Of a stretch of DNA of 64,000 nucleotides, positions 1 to 7,837 are shown piece by piece. The first letter of the stretch is position 1. Each line of letters starts with the position of its first letter. The notes beneath the pieces were generated by a model that was not told where the DNA came from, ran no database searches, and saw only the letters and a program-made list of their open reading frames with translations. The DNA is from Arthrobacter sp. Leaf69 (GTDB taxonomy: Bacteria > Actinomycetota > Actinomycetes > Actinomycetales > Micrococcaceae). Both the position numbers and the translations under genes were made by a program. Location of the stretch: the NCBI RefSeq assembly GCF_001422645.1, contig NZ_LMLR01000010.1, positions 124,001-188,000 of the forward strand, written 5' to 3'.

Positions 1-1
1 C

Positions 2-169
2 CAAACCGGGCTGGAGACTCTGGGTCTCCCGCTCTCCCCTGCACCCGGGAGGTATGGACGCTACATGGAGCTGGTTGAAGACCTGCGGTCGGCGGCGGCC
101 CACTTTGGGCACACGTGGTCTGCGAGGGATGTCGATGTCGCGCTATTCTGGCTCGGCGGTCCGAAGTGA
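2..169 (+). CDS. C-terminal end of an unidentified protein (cut by window start)
   Basis: An open frame runs from the first bases to a TGA at 167-169 and encodes 55 residues, ending in WSARDVDVALFWLGGPK. The composition (RYMELVEDLR, then an aromatic, acidic tail) looks like genuine protein rather than random high-GC reading frame. It converges on the next gene with about 30 bp between the two stops. A weak resemblance to the C-termini of OGG-fold glycosylase-like proteins was considered, but the fragment is too short to name. Its start lies upstream of the window. Confidence 0.45.
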   Translation, partial: QTGLETLGLPLSPAPGRYGRYMELVEDLRSAAAHFGHTWSARDVDVALFWLGGPK

Positions 170-200
170 CCGTCCGGAACGACGGGCTGACCGGAGAGCC

Positions 201-1259
201 TTAGATCCCAAACGCTTCGCGGGGGCGGATCTGCTCCCACGATTTTGCGTCGCCCCAGACTGAGTTGAAGTGCACAAACCGCCGAACCTGTTCCAAGCGC
301 TCCTGGTCAGCATTTCCTCGGAGCGCGTTCTCCGCAACTTGTCTGCAGAAGCCCGCTGCAATATCCGCCAGCTGGATCCTAGGGTCGGTTTTTGAATCGA
401 TCTGTTTTACATCAAGCAATGGGAACTTGAGGTTGGGCAAGTTGAAGCTTGATGGGCTTCCCTCATTGGCGACTTTCACTAACAGCCTCAACAGCTTCTC
501 TGTGAGAGCTGTCTGTTCGTCATGCATGATGACGATCGGCCGCTTCAGCGCTCCGTGCCAGCTGTAGGCGAGCTGGAACAGTGATGACTGCAACGGATCA
601 AGAGTCTTCTGGGCCCATCCTGCGGCCAGGGCTTGTTGGAAGGCGTCAGCATGGCTCCGGGTCATCCAGACCAGCTGCAACACTTGAGAAACCTTTTCAC
701 GGCGTGACCTAAGCCTGTATTCGTCGATCTTCTCGAAGAAGCCGTCGACGGTCTCTTTGGCGCCACCCTTACGCTGTTTAGTCCTCATCAGCGACGTGAA
801 CGCGGCGACCAAATCGTTCCAAGCGTCGGCGCCAAGGGCGCGGGGACCGTATTCATAGAGGTCGTCAGCCATCTGCTTGGCCAATCCTCCGGCATACAGG
901 TTGATCCCACGGCGGTACGCCTCCTCCTCAATAAGGAGATCGATGATCTTCCCAATCGCAAAGTTGGCCTTCTCGACAAGGTAAACCTGCGTATGACCGA
1001 CAAGCTTTCCTTTCTCTCCGAACAACTCTTTGATCGCCTGGCCATTTCGGAGCACATCGGACGCCTTCAGCTCCGGACTTTGAGCCTTGGTCTTCGAGCG
1101 GAGATACCCGACAAGATCAGTTGCTTCTCCAAGATCCATGTAGAGGCTGCTGTGGGCAAGGACCGGAGTCGTACCGGCCAGCAGGTTCTCGCCATCGTGA
1201 CCCGACTCGTCACAGAAGATCTCAGCGATGTCGGTGGTTCCAGCCATCTCGTTCTTCAT
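201..1259 (-). CDS. DUF3800-like protein
   Basis: This 352-residue protein has the two signatures of the DUF3800 family: an N-terminal acidic motif FCDESGHDG near residue 15 and a C-terminal motif DPRIQLADIAAGFCRQ near residue 300. DUF3800 proteins are thought to have an RNase H-like fold and are common on mobile elements and in defence-rich loci; their activity is mostly unproven. The start could be the ATG at 1259 or the ATG at 1247, since a purine-rich stretch precedes both; longer upstream extension is unlikely. It is divergent from the antitoxin gene at 1356 with about 100 bp between them. It is cargo of the integrated element; role inferred only by family. Confidence 0.6.
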   Translation of the reverse strand: MKNEMAGTTDIAEIFCDESGHDGENLLAGTTPVLAHSSLYMDLGEATDLVGYLRSKTKAQSPELKASDVLRNGQAIKELFGEKGKLVGHTQVYLVEKANFAIGKIIDLLIEEEAYRRGINLYAGGLAKQMADDLYEYGPRALGADAWNDLVAAFTSLMRTKQRKGGAKETVDGFFEKIDEYRLRSRREKVSQVLQLVWMTRSHADAFQQALAAGWAQKTLDPLQSSLFQLAYSWHGALKRPIVIMHDEQTALTEKLLRLLVKVANEGSPSSFNLPNLKFPLLDVKQIDSKTDPRIQLADIAAGFCRQVAENALRGNADQERLEQVRRFVHFNSVWGDAKSWEQIRPREAFGI

Positions 1260-1355
1260 CCTTATCTCAGAGTGGTTCAAAGGTACGCACGCCATAGCTC
1301 TGAACAGACTGGCACGAAAGACAAGTACTAGCATGTCTGGCACAAGGAGGCAGCT

Positions 1356-1595
1356 ATGGCGATAAAAGCGACTGAAGCCCGACGCGACCTCGTACGTCTT
1401 ATCGAGCGCGTCAACCTCGACCAGACCGAAATCGAGATCATGTCGAAGCGCGGATCCGCCGTGCTCGTGGCGAAGGATCGGTACGACGCCCTAGTGGAGA
1501 CCAACTACCTGCTGCGCAGCCCCGTGAACGCCCAGCGCCTGCTGTCCGCCCTCGGATCCGTCCGCACGGTCGAAACTGCCGAGCACAAGCCTTAG
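1356..1595 (+). CDS. YefM/Phd-family antitoxin, no partner toxin
   Basis: The 79-residue protein matches type II antitoxins of the Phd/YefM family: N-terminal EARRDLVRLIERV in the DNA-binding domain, then ETNYLLRSPVNAQRLLSAL, which closely follows the YefM signature (E. coli YefM has ETAYLLRSPANARRLMDSI). Such proteins bind and neutralise a RelE/YoeB-type mRNA interferase and repress their own operon. An AAGGAGG ribosome site sits 5 bases before the ATG. No toxin gene follows: the next 140 bp lack a plausible frame and the next gene is on the opposite strand. It is therefore an orphan, perhaps a stabilisation remnant or an anti-addiction module. Confidence 0.85.
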   Translation: MAIKATEARRDLVRLIERVNLDQTEIEIMSKRGSAVLVAKDRYDALVETNYLLRSPVNAQRLLSALGSVRTVETAEHKP

Positions 1596-1738
1596 GGCCG
1601 TAAACGGACGTAGCTTGGACTAAGCGGGCTACATCTTCCTGCAGAGGCAGTGTTGACTCAGGACACCGCGGGGATTCCCGTCATCGCCGGGGCCTCAATC
1701 AGGATGTCCTTCGTCTAATCCGGGAGCTGGTCGGGACT

Positions 1739-2488
1739 TCAGTATCTGCTTGGTGATCCACCACTCTGCTGCGGCCTCCCGATCGATGGCAGCTTCATCC
1801 CAGCCAGATACTTCACCGTCGGCGACGACTCGCGGCCAAGCTGATTGTCGAGGGTGACCTTCAGTCGGGCCGCGAGGATTTCGCGGCGCAGCGTGGCGAA
1901 GACCTCGTTCGTCTTTGCCGGGTCGTCTCTTGTGGCGTTGCCCGCAAGGCTTCGTTGCATTGCTTCGTTTTCTCCGGTTGCCGACGGGTCCTGCTCTTCG
2001 TCTCGGTCGTTGGCTGCGAGTTTGTCCCGCGCGAGCGCACCCCTGCATTCCGCAATGAGCTGCCGGATCTCGTCGTCGTGCATCCTCGTGTATGACCCTG
2101 CCCAGACGGTATCGAGGATCGATTTGTCCTCAGGGCCGGTCAGATCGCTACGGGCCAGTGCCTCAAGGATCGTGGTGCCGTAGAAGTGCCTCATGTCGTT
2201 GTTGGAGGCAGCAGCCCCGAGGGCCCATTGGGTGCGCCGAATCCATTCGGCCCTCGCGTCCGCCTCACGCCTCCACCCCAGGCTGTCGGTATAGGTTGCC
2301 GATTTGCCAAGGAGAGCCCTCCTCTGGCGTCGCAGTTTCAGCAAAATAAGAACGGCAGCCCCGATTAGGGCAGCGGAGAAGGCGATGGATGTGAGCGCTG
2401 AAATCTGCGTCCACTGCTCTAGGCCTTCCGGCATCGGGGACTCATGGGGAGCAGCTATGAGTACCCGCAGCATCGTGTCTGTATTCAT
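1739..2488 (-). CDS. Single-pass membrane protein of unknown function
   Basis: The 249-residue protein has a short N-terminal segment, one strong membrane helix at about residues 30-50 (ALTSIAFSAALIGAAVLILL) followed by a basic stop-transfer stretch, and a soluble, largely helical cytoplasmic part with an acidic linker around residues 150-180. No domain is recognised. It lies 36 bp downstream of the EspR-like regulator gene on the same strand, so the two are probably one operon. The ATG at 2488 is preceded by an AAGGA motif about 10 bases upstream. Function unknown; cargo of the element. Confidence 0.6.
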   Translation of the reverse strand: MNTDTMLRVLIAAPHESPMPEGLEQWTQISALTSIAFSAALIGAAVLILLKLRRQRRALLGKSATYTDSLGWRREADARAEWIRRTQWALGAAASNNDMRHFYGTTILEALARSDLTGPEDKSILDTVWAGSYTRMHDDEIRQLIAECRGALARDKLAANDRDEEQDPSATGENEAMQRSLAGNATRDDPAKTNEVFATLRREILAARLKVTLDNQLGRESSPTVKYLAGMKLPSIGRPQQSGGSPSRY

Positions 2489-2524
2489 TTCAGGGGCATC
2501 CTTTGTAATGCAGATTGCGGAGGC

Positions 2525-2956
2525 TCAGTCGAGTTCATCCAGAATTCGGGCTATCACCCGAAGTGTCGCTGCATCTATCTGCCCGCTCTGACAGGCACGA
2601 AAATTGCGCACGCCTGCGCGGCGCATGCTGCGGAGCAGAATAAGTTCCGCCTCGACACGCTCGGAAACGGGGCCGTCCTCCTCCAACAGGTATTCAGGGC
2701 TAACGCCGAACACCCCTGCCAAGGCCCGTAGGAGCTCCTCCGAAAGGGCCTGCTCCTTGCCGGCTTTCAGCAAGTCCCACTGCTCACTGGAGACGTAGAA
2801 ACCGTGTGCTTGGGCTGCGTCGCGGACTGCCGGATAGTCGAAGGGTTTTCCGTTCTCAGCCGGGATGGTGTCCACGAGAAGGTCGACCTTACGGGCAAGC
2901 GTCTCAGTTCGTCGCCAACGAGGACCATGCTCAGGGATCAGATCAAAATCGTTCAT
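2525..2956 (-). CDS. XRE/EspR-like helix-turn-helix regulator
   Basis: At 143 residues the protein has the layout of mycobacterial EspR: an N-terminal HTH preceded by a helix (KVDLLVDTI), the recognition region YVSSEQWDLLKAGKEQ, the acidic YLLEEDGP linker after FGVSPE, and a C-terminal helical dimerisation segment containing LRSMRRAGVRNF. EspR-type proteins are nucleoid-like regulators; XRE proteins on mobile elements often control excision or cargo. The ATG at 2956 has a GGAG 8 bases upstream. It is the first gene of a probable two-gene operon with the membrane protein that follows. The target genes are unknown. Confidence 0.7.
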   Translation of the reverse strand: MNDFDLIPEHGPRWRRTETLARKVDLLVDTIPAENGKPFDYPAVRDAAQAHGFYVSSEQWDLLKAGKEQALSEELLRALAGVFGVSPEYLLEEDGPVSERVEAELILLRSMRRAGVRNFRACQSGQIDAATLRVIARILDELD

Positions 2957-3004
2957 GTGTTCGACTCCAGGTCACTGCTATCCAAAACAATTGAACGGTG
3001 CCAT

Positions 3005-3886
3005 CTATCCGCGGCGAATGCTTTGGCTTGTTCGCGCCAGGACTATGTATCTTCCTTTGTGCATGGTTGTCTCGGTTCCTGCCCTGCTGCGGCAGGCCGC
3101 GCCTGGTGCACTTTCACATCGCGGGCACGACCGTGCCATGCCCTTTCTCATTCTTTCTTCAAGCCTGCGATTTTCCTCCGCCCGGATTCGCTCCCACTCC
3201 CTGGCCTCGATTCGCTCTGTAACCAGCTGTGGGGGGCTGGAATGCGCGCTGATCCCCTCCGCGTAATTAACCGTGAGCTCCGGCCGCTTCTGGCCAAGGT
3301 CAGCCAGCCACACGATTTGTTTTGGGGATAGTGGCGCACCGCCGGGTGAGGACCACGAGGGCTGCCCCAAGTCGTCCTCCCCAGGAAACTCGGGCGCAAG
3401 AAGAGTGCCGGCGCCCACGTGTTCGCAGGCCCGCTCCAGGAGGGCGATCTCGCTGCTCATTAGGCGCCGAGCATCCACCACAGCTCCATAGGAGGAACGC
3501 AGGTTGAGGCGCACATTGACGCCTACGATCTTGTCGAGGACATTGCTCAAGGCACCCCGGGCACTCTTCAGGGACTGGATCAGCTCCGGGAAGGTACCCT
3601 CGACCGCTTCGGGAAGTGCCTTGGCAAGGCCTCCTTCCTCGGGGAAGGCCCAGTGTTGGACGTTTTCTGTATAGAGGCGGGTAATTTCGTCGATGAGGTC
3701 ATCAGTCAGAGTCTGGTTTCCGCGGACTCCGTCGAGGAAGGTGGAAACTGTGGACTCCTCCGTCACAGCCATGTCCCACTTGAGAATATCGAGTAGGGCT
3801 CTCCGGGAGAGCCTCTTCTTCTGGTACATTTCGACGGCCCGATTCAGCTGAGAGAGTTGATCGTCCGCACTCTGGATCTTGTTCAC
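3005..3886 (-). CDS. Unknown protein with C-terminal zinc finger
   Basis: The 293-residue protein has a helical N-terminal two thirds without a recognised domain and a C-terminal putative zinc finger: CPRC, then GAAC eight residues on, then MHKGR, giving C-x2-C-x8-C-x(n)-H. Similar fingers close many actinobacterial phage and plasmid proteins and are thought to contact nucleic acid. The charged helix REWERIRAEENRRLEERM just before it may be a linker or coiled coil. A GTG at 3886 is used as the start; no clear ribosome site precedes it, so the true start may be further in. Stand-alone gene between the mobilization operon and the EspR-like operon. Confidence 0.55.
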   Translation of the reverse strand: MNKIQSADDQLSQLNRAVEMYQKKRLSRRALLDILKWDMAVTEESTVSTFLDGVRGNQTLTDDLIDEITRLYTENVQHWAFPEEGGLAKALPEAVEGTFPELIQSLKSARGALSNVLDKIVGVNVRLNLRSSYGAVVDARRLMSSEIALLERACEHVGAGTLLAPEFPGEDDLGQPSWSSPGGAPLSPKQIVWLADLGQKRPELTVNYAEGISAHSSPPQLVTERIEAREWERIRAEENRRLEERMRKGMARSCPRCESAPGAACRSRAGTETTMHKGRYIVLARTSQSIRRG

Positions 3887-4173
3887 TCGGACACCGTAGC
3901 CTCAAAGATTTGACCCAAAGTGCGGCGTTCGACAGCTGCAAAGCCCGGCGGGCGAGGGACCTCTCATAAACGAGCAGAAACGGTGTGGTGAAGTTCACAA
4001 AATCGGTCCGCGCGGGTGACGGGGCGGCAGCCTGATCACAGCCCGCCAAAAGCAACGCGGACCCGGGTCTCAGATCCAGGCGATCATCAAGCCCGTCACG
4101 GTCCCGGGCCACCAATCCGTCCATCTCGCCGGGGAGGGGCCGGCGAAGCGGACGTCCCTTCTCCAACCACGCC

Positions 4174-5106
4174 TCAGTAGCCCCTGAAGAACTCGTGCAG
4201 CTTCCGCCCGACCATCACGGTGAGCCAGCCGAAGCCGATCAGCACAGCGAAGGCCGTTCCGGCGATGGCGAGCCTCCAGTACCACTCGTGGGCATCCAGA
4301 AACCAAATCCAAAAGGTATAGAGGATGGGCTGAAGCCCGAATGCCGCCCAGACTGTCTGGGCTGTCCCGAACACCATGGAGACCGCTATCGCCAGCGGCA
4401 GGAGCGCGGCGCTGATCTGGCCGAGGGTACGCCATGTCACCGTTCCTCGGAGCTGTGCGACTTGTTCACCGGCCCGTCGGACCTGCTCGCTGACCTGCGC
4501 GCCGGCTTCGTTGAGCGCGGCGCGACTCTCTTCCAACTCGGCCAGCATCGGACGGCTCACATCAGCGAAAGCAGTCTGCATGGCGTGCTCGTGCGCCAGC
4601 AACTGCTTTCCGAGCTCGGGAACGAGGTACTTGGCCAGCTTGTCGTGGTCGACGCTGACGGTGCGCTGGCGGCGGACGGCCTCAGCCAACTTCAGGTTCG
4701 TCGTTCCGAATGCCTTGATCTGCACCGCCATATCCTGCGTCAGAGCGTGGGCGGACACGCCCCCGGCCCGCACTGTGGACCCGTCGGGGAGCTTGACGAC
4801 TCTTGAGCTGGCCATCAGTTCCAGCATCTCGCTCTGCGTCGTGGCGAGTGTTGTCAGCGTCTTCCCGTGCGAGTCGCTCGCGGAGACGTTGTAGTTGTAC
4901 AGCTGCTGCGTCAACCGCTGCGTCTGCTCCATTCCTTCCCATGTGCTGAGGAAGTTCTGCGCCACCGAGCTGATCGAGGTCACGACCTCCCGCTGGCTCT
5001 TCTCGATCGCGTCGAGTCGGTCGAGCAACGAGCTCAACATCGCCGAAGTCAGTTGCTGTTCGTTGTCCAGCTCGTGCTGCTGGTTGAGAGATTCCATGAT
5101 TGACAC
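4174..5106 (-). CDS. Relaxase-associated membrane protein overlapping the relaxase gene
   Basis: The 310-residue protein has a glutamine- and serine-rich, coiled-coil-prone N-terminal region (ELDNEQQLTSAMLSSLLDRL and on) and two or three membrane segments near the C-terminus: about residues 222-250 and 272-297, with a further aromatic stretch between. The GTG start at 5106 is preceded by AAGGAG seven bases upstream, which lies inside the relaxase gene, so 425 bp of the two genes overlap in different frames. This order recalls mbeA/mbeB of ColE1, where Mob genes overlap. I infer a mobilization role, perhaps tethering the relaxosome to the membrane or a coupling protein; no family was recognised. 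Confidence 0.65.
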   Translation of the reverse strand: MSIMESLNQQHELDNEQQLTSAMLSSLLDRLDAIEKSQREVVTSISSVAQNFLSTWEGMEQTQRLTQQLYNYNVSASDSHGKTLTTLATTQSEMLELMASSRVVKLPDGSTVRAGGVSAHALTQDMAVQIKAFGTTNLKLAEAVRRQRTVSVDHDKLAKYLVPELGKQLLAHEHAMQTAFADVSRPMLAELEESRAALNEAGAQVSEQVRRAGEQVAQLRGTVTWRTLGQISAALLPLAIAVSMVFGTAQTVWAAFGLQPILYTFWIWFLDAHEWYWRLAIAGTAFAVLIGFGWLTVMVGRKLHEFFRGY

Positions 5107-5980
5107 GCCTTTGCTCCTTCATCTCCTGCTTTTTCGTAAATACTTCCTCCAGGCCGTCAGCGGTGAACTCGAATGACAACGCCGAGGCCTTGCGCCGTCG
5201 AACCCGGGGATTCTTCCCGGTCGTGGACACATCGCGCATCTTGTACGTGAGGCCGGTGGCTGTCTCACCGGCCGTCTTACTGCGGTACCCGTCGCTTACA
5301 ACTTTGTGTTCCGCTGTGAGTACCTCGACGCCGCGCTCATTGCACGCCGCTATGAAGGTCGGCAGATCCACAGCGGACGGGTCGAGACCAGCTTGCTCGA
5401 TTGCATCGCCGAGCTGCTGGTCGAAGGCCGCCATGTCACCACGCTTATTGGCCCAGTAGGAACCTGGTGCGTACGCCCGTGCGGACGAAGTCACCTGCAT
5501 CCCTTCCTCCTGCATCAGGCGGTCGTTGGCGCGCTTCACCTGCCAGTGCACACGGAAGGATGGAGGTGCCTTGCCGGTAAAGGTGTCGTGGTTCAGGATC
5601 GTGATGTGGGCGTGGGCGCAGCCGCCCGTGCCGTCGTCGTGAACCACGACCATCGCTGGACTGTTGGGCCGCATCTTTTTCGCCAGCAGGAAAGCCAAGT
5701 CACCGGCGCGCTGAAGGTCCCGTGGATCCTTGACATCCAGTTCGTCGGGATGGAAAGAAACGATGTAGGAATGCGCCTTAACTCTGCGGCCGTTCTGCTC
5801 GGCCAGCAGGTTGCCCATCTTGACGAACGCGTCGATGCTCGGTGCATCGCAGTAAAACCCTGGAGCCAGCCGGTCAGTCCCTGCCGCCTTATGACCCTTC
5901 TTCTTCGCCCCGACGCCGAGCTCCAGATAGGCCGCCCGAGTGCCCAGGTCGTAGACCGGAGACACCGTCGTGATGCTCAT
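4682..5980 (-). CDS. MOBP-type relaxase (mobilization nuclease)
   Basis: The 432-residue protein carries the relaxase core in its first 140 residues: HSYIVSFHPDE at 70-80 and the histidine motif H114-D-D followed by H123-A-H125, which fits motif III of MOBP relaxases that nick oriT and stay bound through an N-terminal tyrosine (several Tyr candidates before residue 45). The ATG at 5980 has AAGGAG five bases upstream and overlaps the MobC-like stop as ATGA, indicating translational coupling. Residues beyond about 292 lie in the overlap with the membrane-protein gene and are charged and low in complexity, so the C-terminus may be poorly constrained. Confidence 0.8.
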   Translation of the reverse strand: MSITTVSPVYDLGTRAAYLELGVGAKKKGHKAAGTDRLAPGFYCDAPSIDAFVKMGNLLAEQNGRRVKAHSYIVSFHPDELDVKDPRDLQRAGDLAFLLAKKMRPNSPAMVVVHDDGTGGCAHAHITILNHDTFTGKAPPSFRVHWQVKRANDRLMQEEGMQVTSSARAYAPGSYWANKRGDMAAFDQQLGDAIEQAGLDPSAVDLPTFIAACNERGVEVLTAEHKVVSDGYRSKTAGETATGLTYKMRDVSTTGKNPRVRRRKASALSFEFTADGLEEVFTKKQEMKEQRRVNHGISQPAARAGQRTATDFGDVELVARPTRRDREEPAGGRDLDQLGGAELPQHMGRNGADAAVDAAAVQLQRLRERLAREDADNTRHDAERDAGTDGQLKSRQAPRRVHSAGRGRVRPRSDAGYGGADQGIRNDEPEVG

Positions 5981-6381
5981 GAACACTCCTTCCCGCTGAG
6001 CACTGAAACCATGCGTGCGTAGCGCTCAGCCAGTTCGTCGACTACGGGGGCGAGAGCTCCGAGGTCTAACTCGCGCTTATGCGCCAAGCGGCTCAACTGG
6101 TTGAGATTCACTCCGACCCGCCGCACGTCCACCCGTGCAGCATCGAGGACCCTGAGTTGGACCGCCGTGAGCACAACCGGCGGCGGCACCGTCGCCCCGT
6201 CCCGGCTGTGTCCCTCGGCCTGCTTCGCCGCGGCAAGAGCCGCGCCTCGAACGAAGGCCGATGGAGGCAACCCCCGCCAAGTCGCCACCTTCTCGACCAA
6301 CGCGAGTTCAGCTTCGCTGAACCGCGTGTCGATCCGGTGGATCCTCCGCGGGGGAGCAAGCTGTTTCGAAGTGCCGCTCAT
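5977..6381 (-). CDS. MobC-like relaxosome accessory protein
   Basis: The 134-residue protein has an N-terminal ribbon-helix-helix-like region (RIDTRFSEAELALVEKVATW, then GLPPSAFVRGAAL) and the C-terminal MobC hallmark VGVNLNQLSRLAH. MobC proteins bind oriT and help the relaxase melt DNA around nic. The ATG at 6381 is preceded by GGAGG at a good distance; a longer frame upstream is arginine-rich and lacks this signal, so it is rejected. The stop overlaps the relaxase start by four bases (ATGA). A candidate oriT lies about 110 bp upstream. Confidence 0.8.
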   Translation of the reverse strand: MSGTSKQLAPPRRIHRIDTRFSEAELALVEKVATWRGLPPSAFVRGAALAAAKQAEGHSRDGATVPPPVVLTAVQLRVLDAARVDVRRVGVNLNQLSRLAHKRELDLGALAPVVDELAERYARMVSVLSGKECS

Positions 6382-6487
6382 ATGGCCGCCTCCATCTGCC
6401 CCTGAAGCACGAATTCTGCGGTGGAAAACGAACGCAAGCAGGCACTCTGTCCGACACCGCTTCGCTCCTCGTCCAGTGCGCCGCTTG

Positions 6488-6517
6488 CGAGGGGCTGGGC
6501 TCCGCCCTTCCCCCTCG
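6488..6517. other. Candidate oriT inverted repeat
   Basis: CGAGGGG (6488-6494) pairs with CCCCTCG (6511-6517), with an inner GGGC/GCCC pair around a 3-base loop. It sits in the 217-bp gap just upstream of the MobC-like gene, where MOBP elements usually keep oriT, and has no T-run, which argues against a terminator for the small gene ending at 6599. The nic site itself was not identified. Confidence 0.35.
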
Positions 6518-6598
6518 ACCCCCAAACCCGAACCACGGCACCGCACCCGGGTGCTTCCGCACCCAGGTACTGGCCGCCGACGACAACCTGCCCGCCGG

Positions 6599-6904
6599 TC
6601 ACGGCGCATCCTCCGTGCTGCGCCCGTCGTGCGTAGTAACGGCATTCCCGCCGTTGCCTTGGCCCGCCGGCGGCGGCACCGCCCTCGATGTCTTGGCCCG
6701 CGTGGACCGCTGGGCCGACTCGGCGGCAAGCTGCGCACGCGCTTCACCCTCGAGCTGAGCTGCCGGCCCAGGGTGCTTGTCGCGCATCAACATGAGCATC
6801 CTCGTGTCCACGGCCTGCTGCTGCTTGCGCTCACGATCCCGCAGGAGCCGGAGCTTCTTCGCTGCCGCTGCTTTGACTGCTGCAACCTCATCTTCAATGG
6901 CCAT
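6599..6904 (-). CDS. Small coiled-coil protein of the mobilization module
   Basis: The 101-residue protein begins with a charged helix (EDEVAAVKAAAAKKLRLLRD) likely to form a coiled coil, and ends in a disordered Ala/Pro/Gly-rich tail. No family recognised. AAAGGA precedes the ATG at 6904 at a normal distance. It lies between the Rep gene and the MobC-like gene on the same strand, so it is probably transcribed with the mobility genes. Confidence 0.5.
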   Translation of the reverse strand: MAIEDEVAAVKAAAAKKLRLLRDRERKQQQAVDTRMLMLMRDKHPGPAAQLEGEARAQLAAESAQRSTRAKTSRAVPPPAGQGNGGNAVTTHDGRSTEDAP

Positions 6905-6961
6905 AGTGTTTTTCCTTTCGTGGGTTCTCCAGCCACAGGTGGTGACCTGGAAGTTACTGAG

Positions 6962-7837
6962 TTACGCCGCGTTTACGGTGCGGTCCTTGCCCGTAACGAC
7001 GTTGCTGGCCCGCAGCATGCGGTCATTGTTATCTCCCTCGAAACCCAGCCGATCCGCGATCCAGTTCAAGCTCTCTGTCAGAGTCACTCCAGTGCGCACC
7101 CTGAGTTTCATGTCCTGGTGGTGGGGCGTCATGGTCCCTGCTTCAACGTGAGCCATCCTGCATTCCTCCGCCAAGCGCTTCAGGGTAGTGAAGTGTTTCG
7201 CGTACATGAGCGGGTCGGTCTCACGGACTTCCCATATCGACAGGTTCCCGGACAACACTCGGACTTTGACTTCGTCCGAGCGTGTCGGGAGCTTCAGGGG
7301 CCTTGCGAAATGGGTGTCCACTTCACTGCGCCAGGCAAAGTTGGCCACGACCTTGGTATCCGGGTACCGGTGCTTACCGAGAGCCTGCTGAGTCGGATCT
7401 TCGTGGGTCAGGTAGCGAAGGTAGCTCGCGAAGCCGCCCCTGCCACCCAAGATTTGGACTAACTCCAGGGGTACACCGAACCACTCGGCGATTTGCTCAC
7501 GGGTGCGGGCATCCCTGCATTGCAACGCGATATGGATGTGGGGAGGAACCAGGCTTCCATCATGACGACGATCCTGGTCGTGCTCAGTCCATGCCCACTT
7601 GGTGATCGAACGGTGGGCAAGGCCCCGCTGGAGTTGCATCGGGGTCATGAGTGCTTCCCCCGTTTCCGGGTGACGCCGGTACTGCGTGATCTTGAATGAG
7701 CGATAGCGAGGGGGCGCCGGCTTCTTGTCCTTGGACTTGGACTTGGACTTGGACCGGACAGTAGATCGTCCAGGATTGCGCGGACCGACCGCTCTCGAAG
7801 TGTCGTTCGCGACGGAACGGTTTTTTGCTGCCGGCAT
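6962..7837 (-). CDS. Rolling-circle replication initiator, pMV158/Rep_2 type
   Basis: After a Lys/Ser-rich N-terminal tail (a repeated SKSKSK stretch), the 291-residue protein shows the origin-binding/nicking domain of Rep_2 proteins: WAWTEHDQD at 81-89, the HUH motif PPHIHIAL with H100 and H102, SYLRYLTHED with the candidate nicking tyrosines Y139 and Y142, and GKHRYP near 154. Such proteins nick a double-strand origin to start rolling-circle replication. The ATG at 7837 overlaps the upstream HTH gene's stop as TAATG, so the two are coupled. On an integrated element it presumably replicates the excised circle; a chromosome-only remnant is the alternative. Confidence 0.8.
   Translation of the reverse strand: MPAAKNRSVANDTSRAVGPRNPGRSTVRSKSKSKSKDKKPAPPRYRSFKITQYRRHPETGEALMTPMQLQRGLAHRSITKWAWTEHDQDRRHDGSLVPPHIHIALQCRDARTREQIAEWFGVPLELVQILGGRGGFASYLRYLTHEDPTQQALGKHRYPDTKVVANFAWRSEVDTHFARPLKLPTRSDEVKVRVLSGNLSIWEVRETDPLMYAKHFTTLKRLAEECRMAHVEAGTMTPHHQDMKLRVRTGVTLTESLNWIADRLGFEGDNNDRMLRASNVVTGKDRTVNAA

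Noticed and set aside
3887..4173. A further mobilization gene after the membrane protein
   Set aside because: Short open frames here lack start signals and family resemblance.
6382..6747. Arginine-rich extension of the MobC-like gene
   Set aside because: Overlaps the 101-residue gene, and GGAGG supports ATG 6381.
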